Below, piece after piece: positions 1 through 10,302 of a stretch of 64,000 nucleotides of DNA; position 1 is the stretch's first letter, and each line of letters starts with the position of its first letter. This stretch comes from Alkalibacterium sp. (lineage in GTDB: Bacteria > Bacillota > Bacilli > Lactobacillales > Carnobacteriaceae_A), in contig JAFIFE010000025.1 in assembly GCA_020832185.1 (NCBI GenBank), forward strand, positions 97,786 through 161,785. Direction: 5' to 3'. A program made the position numbers and the translations under genes. The notes beneath the pieces are model-generated. The model did not search any database. It had not been told where the DNA came from and worked only from the letters and a program-made list of their open reading frames with translations.

Positions 1-876
1 GTCGCTGAAACGGACCACTTTATCTTCGATCGATGGACAGTAACGAGCGCCTACCCCTTCGACGATTCCTGTAAACATAGGTGCACGGTGCAGATTTTCA
101 CGAATAATGTCGTGTGAAATATTGCTCGTATACGTCAGCCAGCAGGATACCTGCTCTTCCAGATAGTCTTCATCCAGTGATTCAAAGCTGAAGTGATTTG
201 GCTCCAGATCTCCAGGCTGTTCTTCTGTGACCGAATAGTCGATCGATCCTTTGTGGATTCTTGGAGGCGTTCCAGTTTTGAAACGGTCCAGATCAAACCC
301 AAGGGCGATCAGGTTTTCTGACAGTTTGATCGAGGCCTGCGTATTATTCGGACCAGAAGAATATTTCAGTTCCCCGATGATGATTTGTCCTCTTGAAGAG
401 GTTCCAGCTGTTAAAATGACCGCTTCTGAACGGTAAATGGCACCAGTATTGGTTTTTACCCCTTTGACCTGGTTATCTTCAACGACCAGTTCTTCAACGA
501 TTCCCTGCTTCAAATCCAGATCAGGTGTCTGTTCGATGGTCTTTTTCATTTCAGTTGAGTATAAATGTTTATCTGCCTGAGCACGCAAGGCTCTTACAGC
601 AGGTCCTTTGGCCGTATTTAACATACGCATTTGAATGTACGTTTTATCAATGTTGCGGCCCATTTCTCCGCCTAAGGCATCGATTTCTCTCACGACGATT
701 CCTTTAGCAGGTCCGCCGATCGACGGGTTACACGGCATATGGGCAACCATATCCAGGTTGATCGTAATCAACAGCGTTTTAGCTCCCATTCGAGCAGAGG
801 CTAATGCCGCTTCGGATCCAGCATGTCCCGCTCCAACAACAACAACATCATAATTTCCAGCTTCATACGTTTGCAT
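1..876 (-). CDS. mnmG: tRNA uridine-5-carboxymethylaminomethyl modification enzyme MnmG (partial, N-terminal part)
   Basis: FAD-dependent partner of MnmE in modifying the wobble uridine (U34) of certain tRNAs. The first 292 codons are present; the C-terminus lies beyond the left edge. Translating from the ATG ending at 876 gives an N-terminal dinucleotide-binding motif [14 protein letters not shown], followed by the family signatures [10 protein letters not shown] and [12 protein letters not shown]. It lies 43 bp downstream of mnmE on the same strand, the usual mnmE-mnmG arrangement. Family assignment is secure; only the part inside the window can be judged. Confidence 0.96.
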   Translation of the reverse strand, partial: MQTYEAGNYDVVVVGAGHAGSEAALASARMGAKTLLITINLDMVAHMPCNPSIGGPAKGIVVREIDALGGEMGRNIDKTYIQMRMLNTAKGPAVRALRAQADKHLYSTEMKKTIEQTPDLDLKQGIVEELVVEDNQVKGVKTNTGAIYRSEAVILTAGTSSRGQIIIGELKYSSGPNNTQASIKLSENLIALGFDLDRFKTGTPPRIHKGSIDYSVTEEQPGDLEPNHFSFESLDEDYLEEQVSCWLTYTSNISHDIIRENLHRAPMFTGIVEGVGARYCPSIEDKVVRFSD

Positions 877-919
877 GGATTCATTCCTTCCTAGTGTGAT
901 CATTTGGTTTCAAGTGGGT

Positions 920-2308
920 TTATTTTCCTAAACAAAATTGACTGAAGAGTTGTGTAATGAGTTCGTCTTGAACACTGTCTCCTGTGATTTCTCCAAGCAG
1001 GTCCCATGCGCGAGTCATATCGATCTGAACAAGGTCAACAGGCATGCCCGTTTCAATTCCTTCAATCACTTCATCAAATGCATCGATCGTCTCGTGCAGC
1101 AAAGCGATATGCCTGATATTTGAGACGTACGTCGCGTCTTTCTCGCCCGTGTTTCCAGCGAAAAACAAGTCTGCGATCTTTCCTTCCAGTTCAGTCAGTC
1201 CTTCCTGGGTGACAATGGACGTGTGAACAATGTGCTTCGGATCGACCAGTGTCCTCAACTCGTTTAAGTCAAGATGATTATTCAGATCTATTTTATTTAA
1301 AATAACAATACGGTGGTGCTGGTCCGTTGCCTCAATCAGCAACTTGTCTTCCGGCGTCAACGCTTCGTTCTGATTGAATACCAGCAGGACCAGATCAGCA
1401 TCGCCCAGCGCTTTACGGCTTCTTTCGACTCCGATGCGTTCAACGATGTCTTCTGTTTCACGAATACCGGCTGTATCGATCAGACGCAGCGGCACACCCT
1501 TGACACTGATGTATTCTTCTATCACGTCACGCGTCGTCCCCGCCACTTCTGTCACGATCGCTTTTTCTTCTTTCAGCAGCATATTCAGCAAACTTGATTT
1601 GCCTACGTTTGGACGACCAATAATCGCTGTCGCCAAGCCTTCGCGTAAAATTTTCCCTTGACTGGCGGTCTCTAAAAGAGCTTCGACTTGAGCTTTAACG
1701 TGTACTGCTTTTTCAACCAGTAGTTTAGATGTCATTTCTTCAACATCGTCGTATTCAGGGTAATCGATATTCACTTCGACCTGAGCCAGTGTGTTCAATA
1801 TATCTGATCTTAAGTTTCTAATCAGACGGGACAGGTTTCCATCAAGTTGAGTCACGGCCATGTGCATCGCTTTATCAGTCTTCGCACGAATAACATCCAT
1901 TACGGCTTCGGCCTGAGACAAATCGATTCGGCCATTTAAAAAGGCGCGTTTAGTGAATTCACCCGGCTCAGCTAAGCGTGCTCCATTGTTCAGCACCGTT
2001 TCCAGTACCTTATTCACTGACACAATGCCGCCATGCGTATTGATTTCAACCACATCTTCACGCGTATACGTTTTTGGTGCTCGCATGATTGACACCATGA
2101 CTTCATCGATTTGTTCGTCTGTTTTCGGATTCACCACATGCCCATAATGCAGCGTATGTGATTTCTGATTTTTTAACTGTTTAGAGCCTAACTGATAGAC
2201 ACGGTCTGCAATGTCTAACGCTTCGTCTCCGCTGATACGGACAATGCCGATCCCGCCTTCTCCAGGTGGGGTAGAAATCGCCGCAATCGTATCAAATTCT
2301 ATTGCCAT
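920..2308 (-). CDS. mnmE: tRNA modification GTPase MnmE (TrmE)
   Basis: GTPase that works with MnmG to install the carboxymethylaminomethyl (or aminomethyl) group at U34 of tRNAs. At 462 aa it has full family length. Visible parts: an N-terminal tetrahydrofolate-binding domain (about residues 1-120), a helical domain, an inserted G domain with the P-loop GRPNVGKSS and the switch motif [10 protein letters not shown], and the C-terminal signature CLGK that carries the catalytic cysteine. Upstream there is no immediate neighbour: about 240 bp holding a palindromic element and then a candidate small RNA with a strong promoter, which may read into this gene. Confidence 0.97.
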   Translation of the reverse strand: MAIEFDTIAAISTPPGEGGIGIVRISGDEALDIADRVYQLGSKQLKNQKSHTLHYGHVVNPKTDEQIDEVMVSIMRAPKTYTREDVVEINTHGGIVSVNKVLETVLNNGARLAEPGEFTKRAFLNGRIDLSQAEAVMDVIRAKTDKAMHMAVTQLDGNLSRLIRNLRSDILNTLAQVEVNIDYPEYDDVEEMTSKLLVEKAVHVKAQVEALLETASQGKILREGLATAIIGRPNVGKSSLLNMLLKEEKAIVTEVAGTTRDVIEEYISVKGVPLRLIDTAGIRETEDIVERIGVERSRKALGDADLVLLVFNQNEALTPEDKLLIEATDQHHRIVILNKIDLNNHLDLNELRTLVDPKHIVHTSIVTQEGLTELEGKIADLFFAGNTGEKDATYVSNIRHIALLHETIDAFDEVIEGIETGMPVDLVQIDMTRAWDLLGEITGDSVQDELITQLFSQFCLGK

Positions 2309-2342
2309 TTTTTAGTAACCCCCTGTTTTTATAAATAAGAAA

Positions 2343-2504
2343 AGCGGAACAAGCTCGTTTGGACTTTCTCGAAAAATAGGAAATTCACCCCGAATTGCTG
2401 TGACTCTAGCATTTTAATGCGTAGAGTCAGAGTATGCGTTAGCAGAGCATACTGCGCAATGGGTAAATTTATCTTTTTTCGAGCGAAGTCAAGCTTGGAT
2501 CGCT
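2343..2504. repeat. 162-bp imperfect inverted repeat with two internal hairpins
   Basis: The ends AGCG (2343) and CGCT (2504) start long imperfect complementary arms, for example CTCGAAAAATAGG on the left against TCTTTTTTCGAG on the right. Between the arms sit two clean hairpins: GACTCTAGCATT..AATGCGTAGAGTC (about 2402-2428) and AGTATGC..GCATACT (about 2431-2453). The whole could fold into a three-way, cloverleaf-like shape as DNA cruciform or RNA. No open reading frame is convincing. It resembles dispersed non-coding repeats or MITE-like elements of Firmicutes, but I cannot see a second copy in this window, so identity and mobility are open. Confidence 0.6.
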
Positions 2505-2550
2505 AGAAAGTATTGAATAATGCTGAACACTAATAGATATTTTAAACAAC

Positions 2551-2654
2551 AAAAAAAGTGCCCGGTCCACTCCAATTTAGCATACACTGCTGCCCTGGGC
2601 GGAAAAGCACTTTCACTACTTTACCTTAACTACTTTTATCTATTTGTTTCGACA
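2551..2654 (-). ncRNA. Candidate small RNA or attenuated leader, about 104 nt
   Basis: A near-consensus promoter (2661-2689, minus strand) would start transcription near 2654. The transcript carries a stem of AAAGTGC with GCACTTT followed by seven T residues, an intrinsic terminator ending near 2551. The region between holds GC-rich blocks (CCGCCCAGGGCAGCAG and GGAGTGGACCGGGCAC) that can pair internally. No start codon with a ribosome binding site is present. It could be a free-standing sRNA or a terminated leader for mnmE 243 bp downstream. I do not recognise it as a known riboswitch; the GGAGTGGACC part faintly resembles a T-box core, but the rest of a T-box is absent. Confidence 0.5.
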
Positions 2655-2660
2655 CGTTAA

Positions 2661-2689
2661 ATCATATAAGGTATGACGCCATTTGTCAA
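2661..2689 (-). promoter_or_regulatory. Sigma-A type promoter for the candidate small RNA / mnmE leader
   Basis: On the minus strand the -35 element TTGACA (2689-2684) and -10 element TATGAT (2666-2661) are separated by exactly 17 bp. This is one of the best promoter matches in the window, with no gene start closer than 350 bp. Confidence 0.75.
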
Positions 2690-2785
2690 CTTTTTTACTT
2701 ATTTTTAATTAGTGTTTGTGACTTTTTTATTACATTCTTATTGAGATGAGTCGATTGTCTATCAGTTCAGCGTCCAATGGAAACT

Positions 2786-2829
2786 AAAACGCCTGTCAGA
2801 AAGGTCACGAAGACTTTTCCGGCAGACGC
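2786..2829 (-). terminator. Intrinsic terminator of the glp operon
   Basis: On the minus strand about 17 pairs form between GCGTCTGCCGGAAAAGTC and GACCTTTCTGACAGGCG, allowing G-U pairs, with the loop TTCGT, followed by TTTTAGTTT. It lies 25 bp after the glpF stop codon. Confidence 0.7.
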
Positions 2830-2854
2830 ACTTTATTTCATTGAATTGTTTAAA

Positions 2855-3571
2855 TTAGACGATGACCAGGTACAACATTGCCGCAACGACGGCTCCGATC
2901 ATTGGAGCAACAATGGGAATCCAAGAGTATTCCCATTTGGAGTCGCCTTTATTCGCAATCGGCAGTAACTGGTGTGCAATACGAGGACCTAAATCACGGG
3001 CAGGGTTGATCGCATACCCTGTCGATCCACCTAATGACAGACCAATCGAAAGAATCAGTACCCCAACAACCAGCGGATTCAATCCTTCAGTAAAGACATT
3101 TTGTCCAAATGCTAGGAGAGCGAATACTAGGACAAACGTCCCAATCACTTCTGACAAAATATTAGACACGTTGTCTCGAATTCCTGCACTAGTAGCAAAG
3201 GTTCCCAGAATAGCGTCTTGATCAGTCGTTTCTTTGTAGTGAGCTAGGTAAGTCAACCAAACCAATACAGCTCCCACGATCCCCCCAGCTACCTGAGCAA
3301 GTATGAATGGAATAACCATTGCCCATTCTAGATCCCCAATGATAGCAAACCCGAGGGTCACAGCGGGGTTCAGGTGAGCAGGTCCCATAAATCCTGCAAT
3401 GTAGACGGCTAGCGTCACACCAGCACCCCATCCCATTGTGATAGCCACCCATCCTGCTCCTTCAGCTTTACTTTTTGTCAAGCTGACTGCAGCTACTACA
3501 CCATTACCTAGTAAAATCAGAAACATCGTGCCTAAAAATTCACTAAACAGCGTTAACGTATTTCCTGTCAT
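2855..3571 (-). CDS. glpF: Glycerol uptake facilitator (aquaglyceroporin, MIP family)
   Basis: Channel protein allowing glycerol to diffuse across the membrane. The 238-aa hydrophobic sequence has the two half-helix signatures of the MIP family, HLNPAVTLG and INPARDLGPR; the Asp after the second NPA-R favours glycerol over strict water channels. The start ATG directly abuts the glpO stop codon (TAA-ATG), indicating translational coupling. Last gene of glpK-glpO-glpF, followed by a terminator. Confidence 0.95.
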   Translation of the reverse strand: MTGNTLTLFSEFLGTMFLILLGNGVVAAVSLTKSKAEGAGWVAITMGWGAGVTLAVYIAGFMGPAHLNPAVTLGFAIIGDLEWAMVIPFILAQVAGGIVGAVLVWLTYLAHYKETTDQDAILGTFATSAGIRDNVSNILSEVIGTFVLVFALLAFGQNVFTEGLNPLVVGVLILSIGLSLGGSTGYAINPARDLGPRIAHQLLPIANKGDSKWEYSWIPIVAPMIGAVVAAMLYLVIV

Positions 3572-5407
3572 TTAATTCACGTCTCCCTTTAATGTGTTTA
3601 AATCTGATTCAGCAATTGCTTTTTCCAATTCTGTTGTATAGTGCATTCTTTCTTGATCTGACCAGTCATGATAGCGAGCCATTTCGGAAATGACTGGTTC
3701 TATGATGCTGTCCAGAGTGTCGCGCATAAAGAGCATATGATTCGTCCGGCGAATCAGGAAATCACTGGGTGTCAACGCCATCTCTTCACGCATGGCGTAG
3801 TGCAGACTGATCGTGTCTGCCAGAGTCAGTCCATCTATCTGATCGACTTCCTCTAGTAAAGCATACACTTCGGGTGTGTTTGATCCATATAAATGTGCCA
3901 GGTAAACAGCTTCAGATTCACTTAAGCCTTTCTCCATTCCGGACTGGGCTAAGGCTTCCGTTTCTTCGTCTACCTTTTGCGGATCGATGTCCCCACCGGA
4001 AACGGGATACGAGGTAGAATCAATCAGGTCAAATGACTGATCGAAGTCTCTTTCCAGTATCTCAATAACTGCTTTGACAGCGCCCAGAGCCATTTTACGG
4101 TAGTCGGTAATCTTCCCACCGGCCACTGTAATCAGACCATCTGCGTCAATTTCAAGTGAACTTCCACGAGAAAGGGTCGACGGATTCGTTTCTGTTTCTG
4201 AATTCGTGCTCTCGATACGTTTCAATACATCAGCTACTTCATAGCGTTCCACTTTTCCCTGCTGGTATTGGTCAACGATGGACAGAACCGCTTCAAAACT
4301 GTCGTCCGTAATCTGTTTGCCACTTTGACCGTTGTAATCAGACCCACCGTTCGTTGCAATCAGCGGACGTAGACCGGCCCAGCTCGATTCAATATCATCA
4401 AGCGTAATATGAGCTGATGGGTAACGGGCATTAACAATGTCCAGCAAGTAGTCCACATCATCCTGCTCGACTGTTGGATTTGCCAGGTCCCCGGTATAGT
4501 CGGTGTCGGTCGTTCCAAAGTAGGTTTTTTCTTCACGCGGAATCACAAAGACCATTCTGCCATCTTGTTTGCCTGTATCGAAATAAGTAGGCTGCGGGAC
4601 GAACAGTTTTTTGTTGTCTACAACCAGATGGACCCCTTTTGTCGGACGCATTTGAGGAATGGATTCGATTTTGTCATCCATCTGACGAATCGTATCCGAC
4701 CATGGACCCGTTGTGTTCATCACGGTGCGCGCTTTAACAGCAAAGGTTTCACCAGTCAGTAAGTCTTCTACTTCAGCTCCAGACGCTCTCCCATTTTCGT
4801 CATGCAGGATCTTCACAACTTTCATGCGACTCACCATATGTCCACCGTCTTCAGCTGCACGTTTGATGTTTTCGATGACTAAACGGGCATCGTTGTTCCG
4901 GTAATCCAAGTAAACTCCTGCACCCAACAGTCCTTCACTATTCAACTGAGGGACACGTTCCAGCACTTCTTCTTTTGTCAGTGTGTAGTTTGCGTATTTT
5001 GTCCCTGTGACACTAGCTAACTGATCGTACAGATCCATCGCCACTTTGAGAGAAAATAGCGAGAATGTCGCATTCGGTTCATCATATACCGGTAGAATCA
5101 TAGGATCCGCTTTCGGAATATGCGGTGCAATGCCCTGTACCACTGCGCGTTCCTGCACCGTATCTGCTACCACTTCAACATCAAAGTTTTTTAAATAACG
5201 CAGACCCCCGTGTACAAGTTTAGTAGAGCGGGAAGACGTTCCTTCTGCAAAATCCTGCATTTCTACTAAACCGGTTTTTAGACCAGATGCACTGGCCTGC
5301 AAAGCAGACCCAGCACCTGTGATCCCTCCACCAATAATCAGGACGTCTAATGTTTCATTTTTTAGAGCTTCTATATCTTGTCTTCTTCTTTCTAATGAGA
5401 AAACCAT
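3572..5407 (-). CDS. glpO: Alpha-glycerophosphate oxidase (FAD-dependent, GlpO type)
   Basis: Oxidises sn-glycerol-3-phosphate to dihydroxyacetone phosphate. The N-terminus has the FAD motif VLIIGGGITGAG, then GTSSRSTKLVHGGLRYL, typical of GlpD/GlpO. At 611 aa it is longer than respiratory GlpD (about 550 aa) and close to the lactic acid bacterial GlpO oxidases, which carry an extra insert and use O2, releasing H2O2. The insert is plausibly the hydrophilic stretch around residues 350-430 (contains ETETNPSTLSRGSS). The distinction between oxidase and dehydrogenase is an inference from length and lineage. Second gene of the operon, 24 bp after glpK. Confidence 0.92.
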   Translation of the reverse strand: MVFSLERRRQDIEALKNETLDVLIIGGGITGAGSALQASASGLKTGLVEMQDFAEGTSSRSTKLVHGGLRYLKNFDVEVVADTVQERAVVQGIAPHIPKADPMILPVYDEPNATFSLFSLKVAMDLYDQLASVTGTKYANYTLTKEEVLERVPQLNSEGLLGAGVYLDYRNNDARLVIENIKRAAEDGGHMVSRMKVVKILHDENGRASGAEVEDLLTGETFAVKARTVMNTTGPWSDTIRQMDDKIESIPQMRPTKGVHLVVDNKKLFVPQPTYFDTGKQDGRMVFVIPREEKTYFGTTDTDYTGDLANPTVEQDDVDYLLDIVNARYPSAHITLDDIESSWAGLRPLIATNGGSDYNGQSGKQITDDSFEAVLSIVDQYQQGKVERYEVADVLKRIESTNSETETNPSTLSRGSSLEIDADGLITVAGGKITDYRKMALGAVKAVIEILERDFDQSFDLIDSTSYPVSGGDIDPQKVDEETEALAQSGMEKGLSESEAVYLAHLYGSNTPEVYALLEEVDQIDGLTLADTISLHYAMREEMALTPSDFLIRRTNHMLFMRDTLDSIIEPVISEMARYHDWSDQERMHYTTELEKAIAESDLNTLKGDVN

Positions 5408-5431
5408 ACTCTTTTCCTCCTAGTTTACTTC

Positions 5432-6940
<1,509 letters not shown>

Positions 6941-6955
6941 CTATTCCTCCTAATG

Positions 6956-7002
6956 TGTAACCGGTTTTTGCAACCGATTTCTTTACTTTTTTATTGTAAC
7001 CG
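6956..7002 (-). promoter_or_regulatory. Operator-like direct repeats and cre-like site upstream of glpK
   Basis: Three direct copies of TGYAACCG lie at 6956, 6969 and 6995 on the plus strand, spaced 13 and 26 bp, so they repeat on one 13-bp phase. On the minus strand the outermost copy reads TGAAAAACGGTTACA, close to a catabolite-responsive element with one extra base. They lie between the glpK ribosome binding site and AT-rich DNA that should hold the promoter. A role in carbon catabolite or glycerol control is inferred. Confidence 0.45.
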
Positions 7003-7120
7003 TTTTTCATCATCAAAAAATGTCAGCTTTTTTTGATTTCTGCAAATTTTTGGGAGTTTTTTTTCAGTTGCTCAATTCTTTTCTATAAAATGTACGGACG
7101 GTATCCTTTATTTTCCACCA

Positions 7121-7159
7121 AAAAAAGAACAAGCGACAGGACTACACTGTGCTTGTTCT
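7121..7159 (-). terminator. Intrinsic terminator after the Mga-like regulator gene
   Basis: On the minus strand AGAACAAGC pairs perfectly with GCTTGTTCT and is followed by seven T residues. The stem overlaps the stop codon of the regulator gene and separates it from the glp operon. Confidence 0.85.
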
Positions 7160-8627
7160 AAGTATGCAACTCTTGAATGACTCTTTGAATAGACGCCATA
7201 TCAAACGATGACAAAATTTCAGAAAGAATATAGACTCTGGCATCTTCATAATGATTTTCCTCGACGGGTTTGTCATTTGTCAGGATCAAGTCATACTCTT
7301 TACTCGGCTGATAGCGTTCAACTTGAATCCCGTTAATGGGACGCATCTTGAGTATAAGGAGTTCACTAAGTGTCTCTTTATACAGTTCATCCATTTTCAA
7401 ATCGATTCCGATCTGTATAACGTTAGCCATCTTAAACGAAATCAGTGTCAGTAAGCTGATATACTTCAGCAGCTCCATCTTAAGCAGGCTATTGTTTTCT
7501 ACTTCTATACTCATAAATTTATCTGTACTGATTGTCAGTAGTGTACGGGCAAAGGGGACTAAACTCTTTCCGACCAGTTGTTTTTCCCTGGCAATCATTT
7601 CTTCGTACTCATAAATTTCAATATCCCCATGGAAAAAATACAGCCTTGTATGGATATGCGTCAGATGATAATACATATCACGTTCCAGCATGTAAGGTGG
7701 CCTACGAAACTTGAAATGTATAATAATGGTTTCTACTATATACGTGTCCAGTGATGCGATTGGTGCATGTCGGTCGCGGATCAACGTGTATTCATGAAAA
7801 TCATCTTCAGTTAATATAGGAAAAGCGAGTAGAAAGGCAAAGTGCAGCATTGCTTCTTCTTCGTCCACTTCAATCGAATAGCGACTATAGTAACGCAGGA
7901 CCATGACCTGTACTTTATGATACAAAGGGTCTTTTACATAGGGTTGCATCTGTTTTCGCAAGTGCTTGTATTTCTTATCTTTATTCGTGACCCGAGACTT
8001 GCTGATAATCAGCCAGATAGTTAGACGCTGCCTGTTTTCGGGCACAATCGTTACCTGCAGAAAGTTTTCTAAAGAGTGCACTGCTTGAGTAATCTGATTG
8101 TCCGAACGTGAGGTGATCAGTGTTGTTTTATCTTCTATATAATAGTAAAACTGGAAATAAAAATACCGTATCTGTAATTCTTCTCCCTGCAGTTGTCCAT
8201 TTCGAATTTTAAGGCTGAACTCTTTGAGATGGCTGTTTAATTCTTTGATTTTTCGAAACAAAGACGATTCACTGATGGCGAGTTTCTGCGTCAATTTAGT
8301 GATCGAGAATTCCTTATGTTTAAACAGGTAATTAATGATTTCTATTTTTACAGACTGATTCAAATACAGCCTGTAGATATGCTGCAGTGACTGCTCGTCA
8401 CTCATCTTAAGTTCAATGGTCTGTCCATCATAAAGGACCTGGATCTGTTTATCAAAAACAGTCATTCGCGAAGAAATGGACTCCAGATCATTTTCGAGCG
8501 ACGCTTTTGAGATGCTTAAATGCTCTAACATTTTTGTATAAGAAAGGATCCCGTTGTTCAACACGAGCTGCTTGAAAATCGTGATTTCTCTGACCTCATT
8601 CTTCTCAAGGAAGTGTTCAACTTTCAT
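7158..8627 (-). CDS. Mga/AtxA-like transcriptional regulator
   Basis: 489-aa cytoplasmic protein with an N-terminal pair of helix-turn-helix regions: about residues 10-60 (LSYTKMLEHLSISKASLENDLESI) and about 95-140 (FSITKLTQKLAISESSLFRKIKELNSHL), the layout of Mga-family regulators. The long remainder is helical and rich in aromatic residues, as in the PRD-like part of that family. Its start overlaps the end of the upstream oxidoreductase gene by 11 bp, so the two are cotranscribed and it probably senses something linked to that enzyme or to the adjacent glycerol genes. No phosphorylatable PRD histidine can be assigned with confidence. Target unknown. Confidence 0.75.
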   Translation of the reverse strand: MKVEHFLEKNEVREITIFKQLVLNNGILSYTKMLEHLSISKASLENDLESISSRMTVFDKQIQVLYDGQTIELKMSDEQSLQHIYRLYLNQSVKIEIINYLFKHKEFSITKLTQKLAISESSLFRKIKELNSHLKEFSLKIRNGQLQGEELQIRYFYFQFYYYIEDKTTLITSRSDNQITQAVHSLENFLQVTIVPENRQRLTIWLIISKSRVTNKDKKYKHLRKQMQPYVKDPLYHKVQVMVLRYYSRYSIEVDEEEAMLHFAFLLAFPILTEDDFHEYTLIRDRHAPIASLDTYIVETIIIHFKFRRPPYMLERDMYYHLTHIHTRLYFFHGDIEIYEYEEMIAREKQLVGKSLVPFARTLLTISTDKFMSIEVENNSLLKMELLKYISLLTLISFKMANVIQIGIDLKMDELYKETLSELLILKMRPINGIQVERYQPSKEYDLILTNDKPVEENHYEDARVYILSEILSSFDMASIQRVIQELHT

Positions 8628-9951
8628 CTTCGTCAGCTCTTTCTGCCATCCAGGAAACCAGGTTGGTTGCTGAAACCATCTGTGTGTATAAAGGATGGAA
8701 AAAGTAATCTGCCTGCTTTAAATCTTCCAGCGTCTGTTTCGTTTGGATAGCCAGTGCCAGTGTGTTGATTTTCTCTAATATATTGGACGTTGATAGCAGC
8801 TGCGCACCCAGCAGTTCATGTGTGCTGGCATCATAGACCCATTTCAGTGTCATCGTGTCCGACTGTGGAAGACTGGTCAGTCGGACCTCCTGCCGGCACG
8901 TTTTGACGGTCCGGTTCGTAAATAAGCTTTCCCCTTCGGTCAAACCGGTGCTGGCAATGTAGTAGCCAAACACATGCGTCCCGATTGTACGGGAAGACCC
9001 GTTAAAAGGGACTGCAGGCTTGATTAAATTGGCGGCTGCTACAATACCTGTGCGTACAGCATTATTAATCAGCGGAATATAGACCATTTCTTCTCCCGGC
9101 CCGGATAGTTGAATACAATCTCCGACTGCGAAAACGTCCTCTGCAGACGTTCTTAAGTAGCGGTCAACAGCGATGGTCTGATCCATATGCAGGTCGATCT
9201 GTTCGTCCAGAAAGTGAAGATTGGGCCTGACATTGACACCCATGATAACAGCGTCACTTGCAACAGACTCTTCCCCAAGGTGAACGCTTATTTTATGGTC
9301 CGCTTCAGCCTCAATAGAAGAAACGGTCTGGCGTAATTTTAGATCGATGCCATTGTCGGTCATTTTCTGCTCGATCGGCTGGATCATATCTTCATCCAGG
9401 TATTTGAATAACACATAGTCCATACTTTCGATCAACGTCACTTGTTTTTGTTGTCTGATCAATAAATCAGCAGCTTCTACTCCAACCTGACCGCCACCAA
9501 TGATTGTAATATGCCGGCTCTCCTGTACTTTAGCTAAAGCTGCTTGAGCTTCATCGTAGCGCTTATATTTTAGAACGCGTTCATGCTCACTTCCATCGAT
9601 TTTTTCAGATAGCTGCCTTGACCCTGCAGCAATAATCAATTTATCATAGGCAATCAATTCTTCCTTCTCCAAATAATCATAGGTAATGATTTTTTGAGTC
9701 GTATTGATTTTTTCAACCGTAGCGCTTAGATAATACTGAATTTCATGCCTATCCAGCTGTTCCTTTGTAATAAATCGGGCATCATCTAACGCATTTATCT
9801 TGTTATCCCAATATAAATGCAGGCCATTCGGAATGTATCCTAGAGTCGCTTGCTTTTCCAGTAAGATAATGTCGGCATCTTTATGTAGTTTCCGCACTTC
9901 CAAAGCAGCGGCTACCCCAGCAAAAGACGCGCCTATAATGACTACTTTCAT
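8617..9951 (-). CDS. FAD/NAD(P)-dependent oxidoreductase, NADH oxidase/CoA-disulfide reductase family, lacking the redox cysteine
   Basis: 444-aa flavoprotein with an N-terminal FAD motif VVIIGASFAGVAAAL, a second nucleotide-binding motif TIIGGGQVGVEAADLL (about residue 150), the FAD contact DVFAVGDCI, and a C-terminal dimerisation domain. The fold matches NADH oxidase, NADH peroxidase and CoA-disulfide reductase. Those enzymes use a cysteine near position 42 (SFLSCG in Nox); here the equivalent stretch reads GYIPNG, so Asn42 replaces it, and the GCTHAG-type N-terminus is GASFAG. Water-forming NADH oxidase or peroxidase chemistry is therefore unlikely; reaction unknown. First gene of a two-gene operon with the Mga-like regulator. 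Confidence 0.8.
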   Translation of the reverse strand: MKVVIIGASFAGVAAALEVRKLHKDADIILLEKQATLGYIPNGLHLYWDNKINALDDARFITKEQLDRHEIQYYLSATVEKINTTQKIITYDYLEKEELIAYDKLIIAAGSRQLSEKIDGSEHERVLKYKRYDEAQAALAKVQESRHITIIGGGQVGVEAADLLIRQQKQVTLIESMDYVLFKYLDEDMIQPIEQKMTDNGIDLKLRQTVSSIEAEADHKISVHLGEESVASDAVIMGVNVRPNLHFLDEQIDLHMDQTIAVDRYLRTSAEDVFAVGDCIQLSGPGEEMVYIPLINNAVRTGIVAAANLIKPAVPFNGSSRTIGTHVFGYYIASTGLTEGESLFTNRTVKTCRQEVRLTSLPQSDTMTLKWVYDASTHELLGAQLLSTSNILEKINTLALAIQTKQTLEDLKQADYFFHPLYTQMVSATNLVSWMAERADEDES

Positions 9952-9982
9952 TCTGATACTCCTCGTTGATCGATTTTAAGTT

Positions 9983-9991
9983 AGTATAACA
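9983..9991 (-). promoter_or_regulatory. Probable extended -10 promoter of the oxidoreductase-regulator operon
   Basis: On the minus strand TGTTATACT gives an extended -10 (TGN plus TATACT) 32 bp before the start codon; no good -35 is visible at 17 bp. A ribosome binding site CGAGGAG follows. Confidence 0.45.
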
Positions 9992-10275
9992 TAGCGGAAA
10001 GTGGTTTTAGCATTGATTTTGAATCTTAATCGAAATACACTTGGGGAGCAACTTATTATTTTTAACTGATAGATTGGACAGAGATGGCTATACGTTAGAA
10101 AAAATCAGTTGTTCATAATCCGTGCCTCACCCTTCAAAAAAATTGATACATAAATAGAATCTTTATTCCACAAAAGCAAGTATCTTGAGACGCAAATGAC
10201 AGCCTAAGGGTAAACTTATGGATGATTATTGATAAAAGTGTATTATACTATGGGTGTGATTATAAATTTCTAATT

Positions 10276-10289
10276 TTAAACTAGTTTAA
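10276..10289. promoter_or_regulatory. 14-bp perfect palindrome before the response regulator gene
   Basis: TTAAACTAGTTTAA lies between a TATACT -10-like element (about 10245-10250) and the ribosome binding site GGAAGG. It could be an operator, possibly autoregulatory. The rest of the 351-bp gap 9952-10302 is AT-rich and I see no gene in it. Confidence 0.35.
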
Positions 10290-10302
10290 GGGAAGGATCG
10301 AT

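Noticed and set aside
2551..2654. T-box riboswitch upstream of mnmE
   Set aside because: Only a GGAGTGGACC fragment resembles the T-box core; the spacing is wrong, stem I and the specifier loop are missing, and mnmE is not a T-box type gene.
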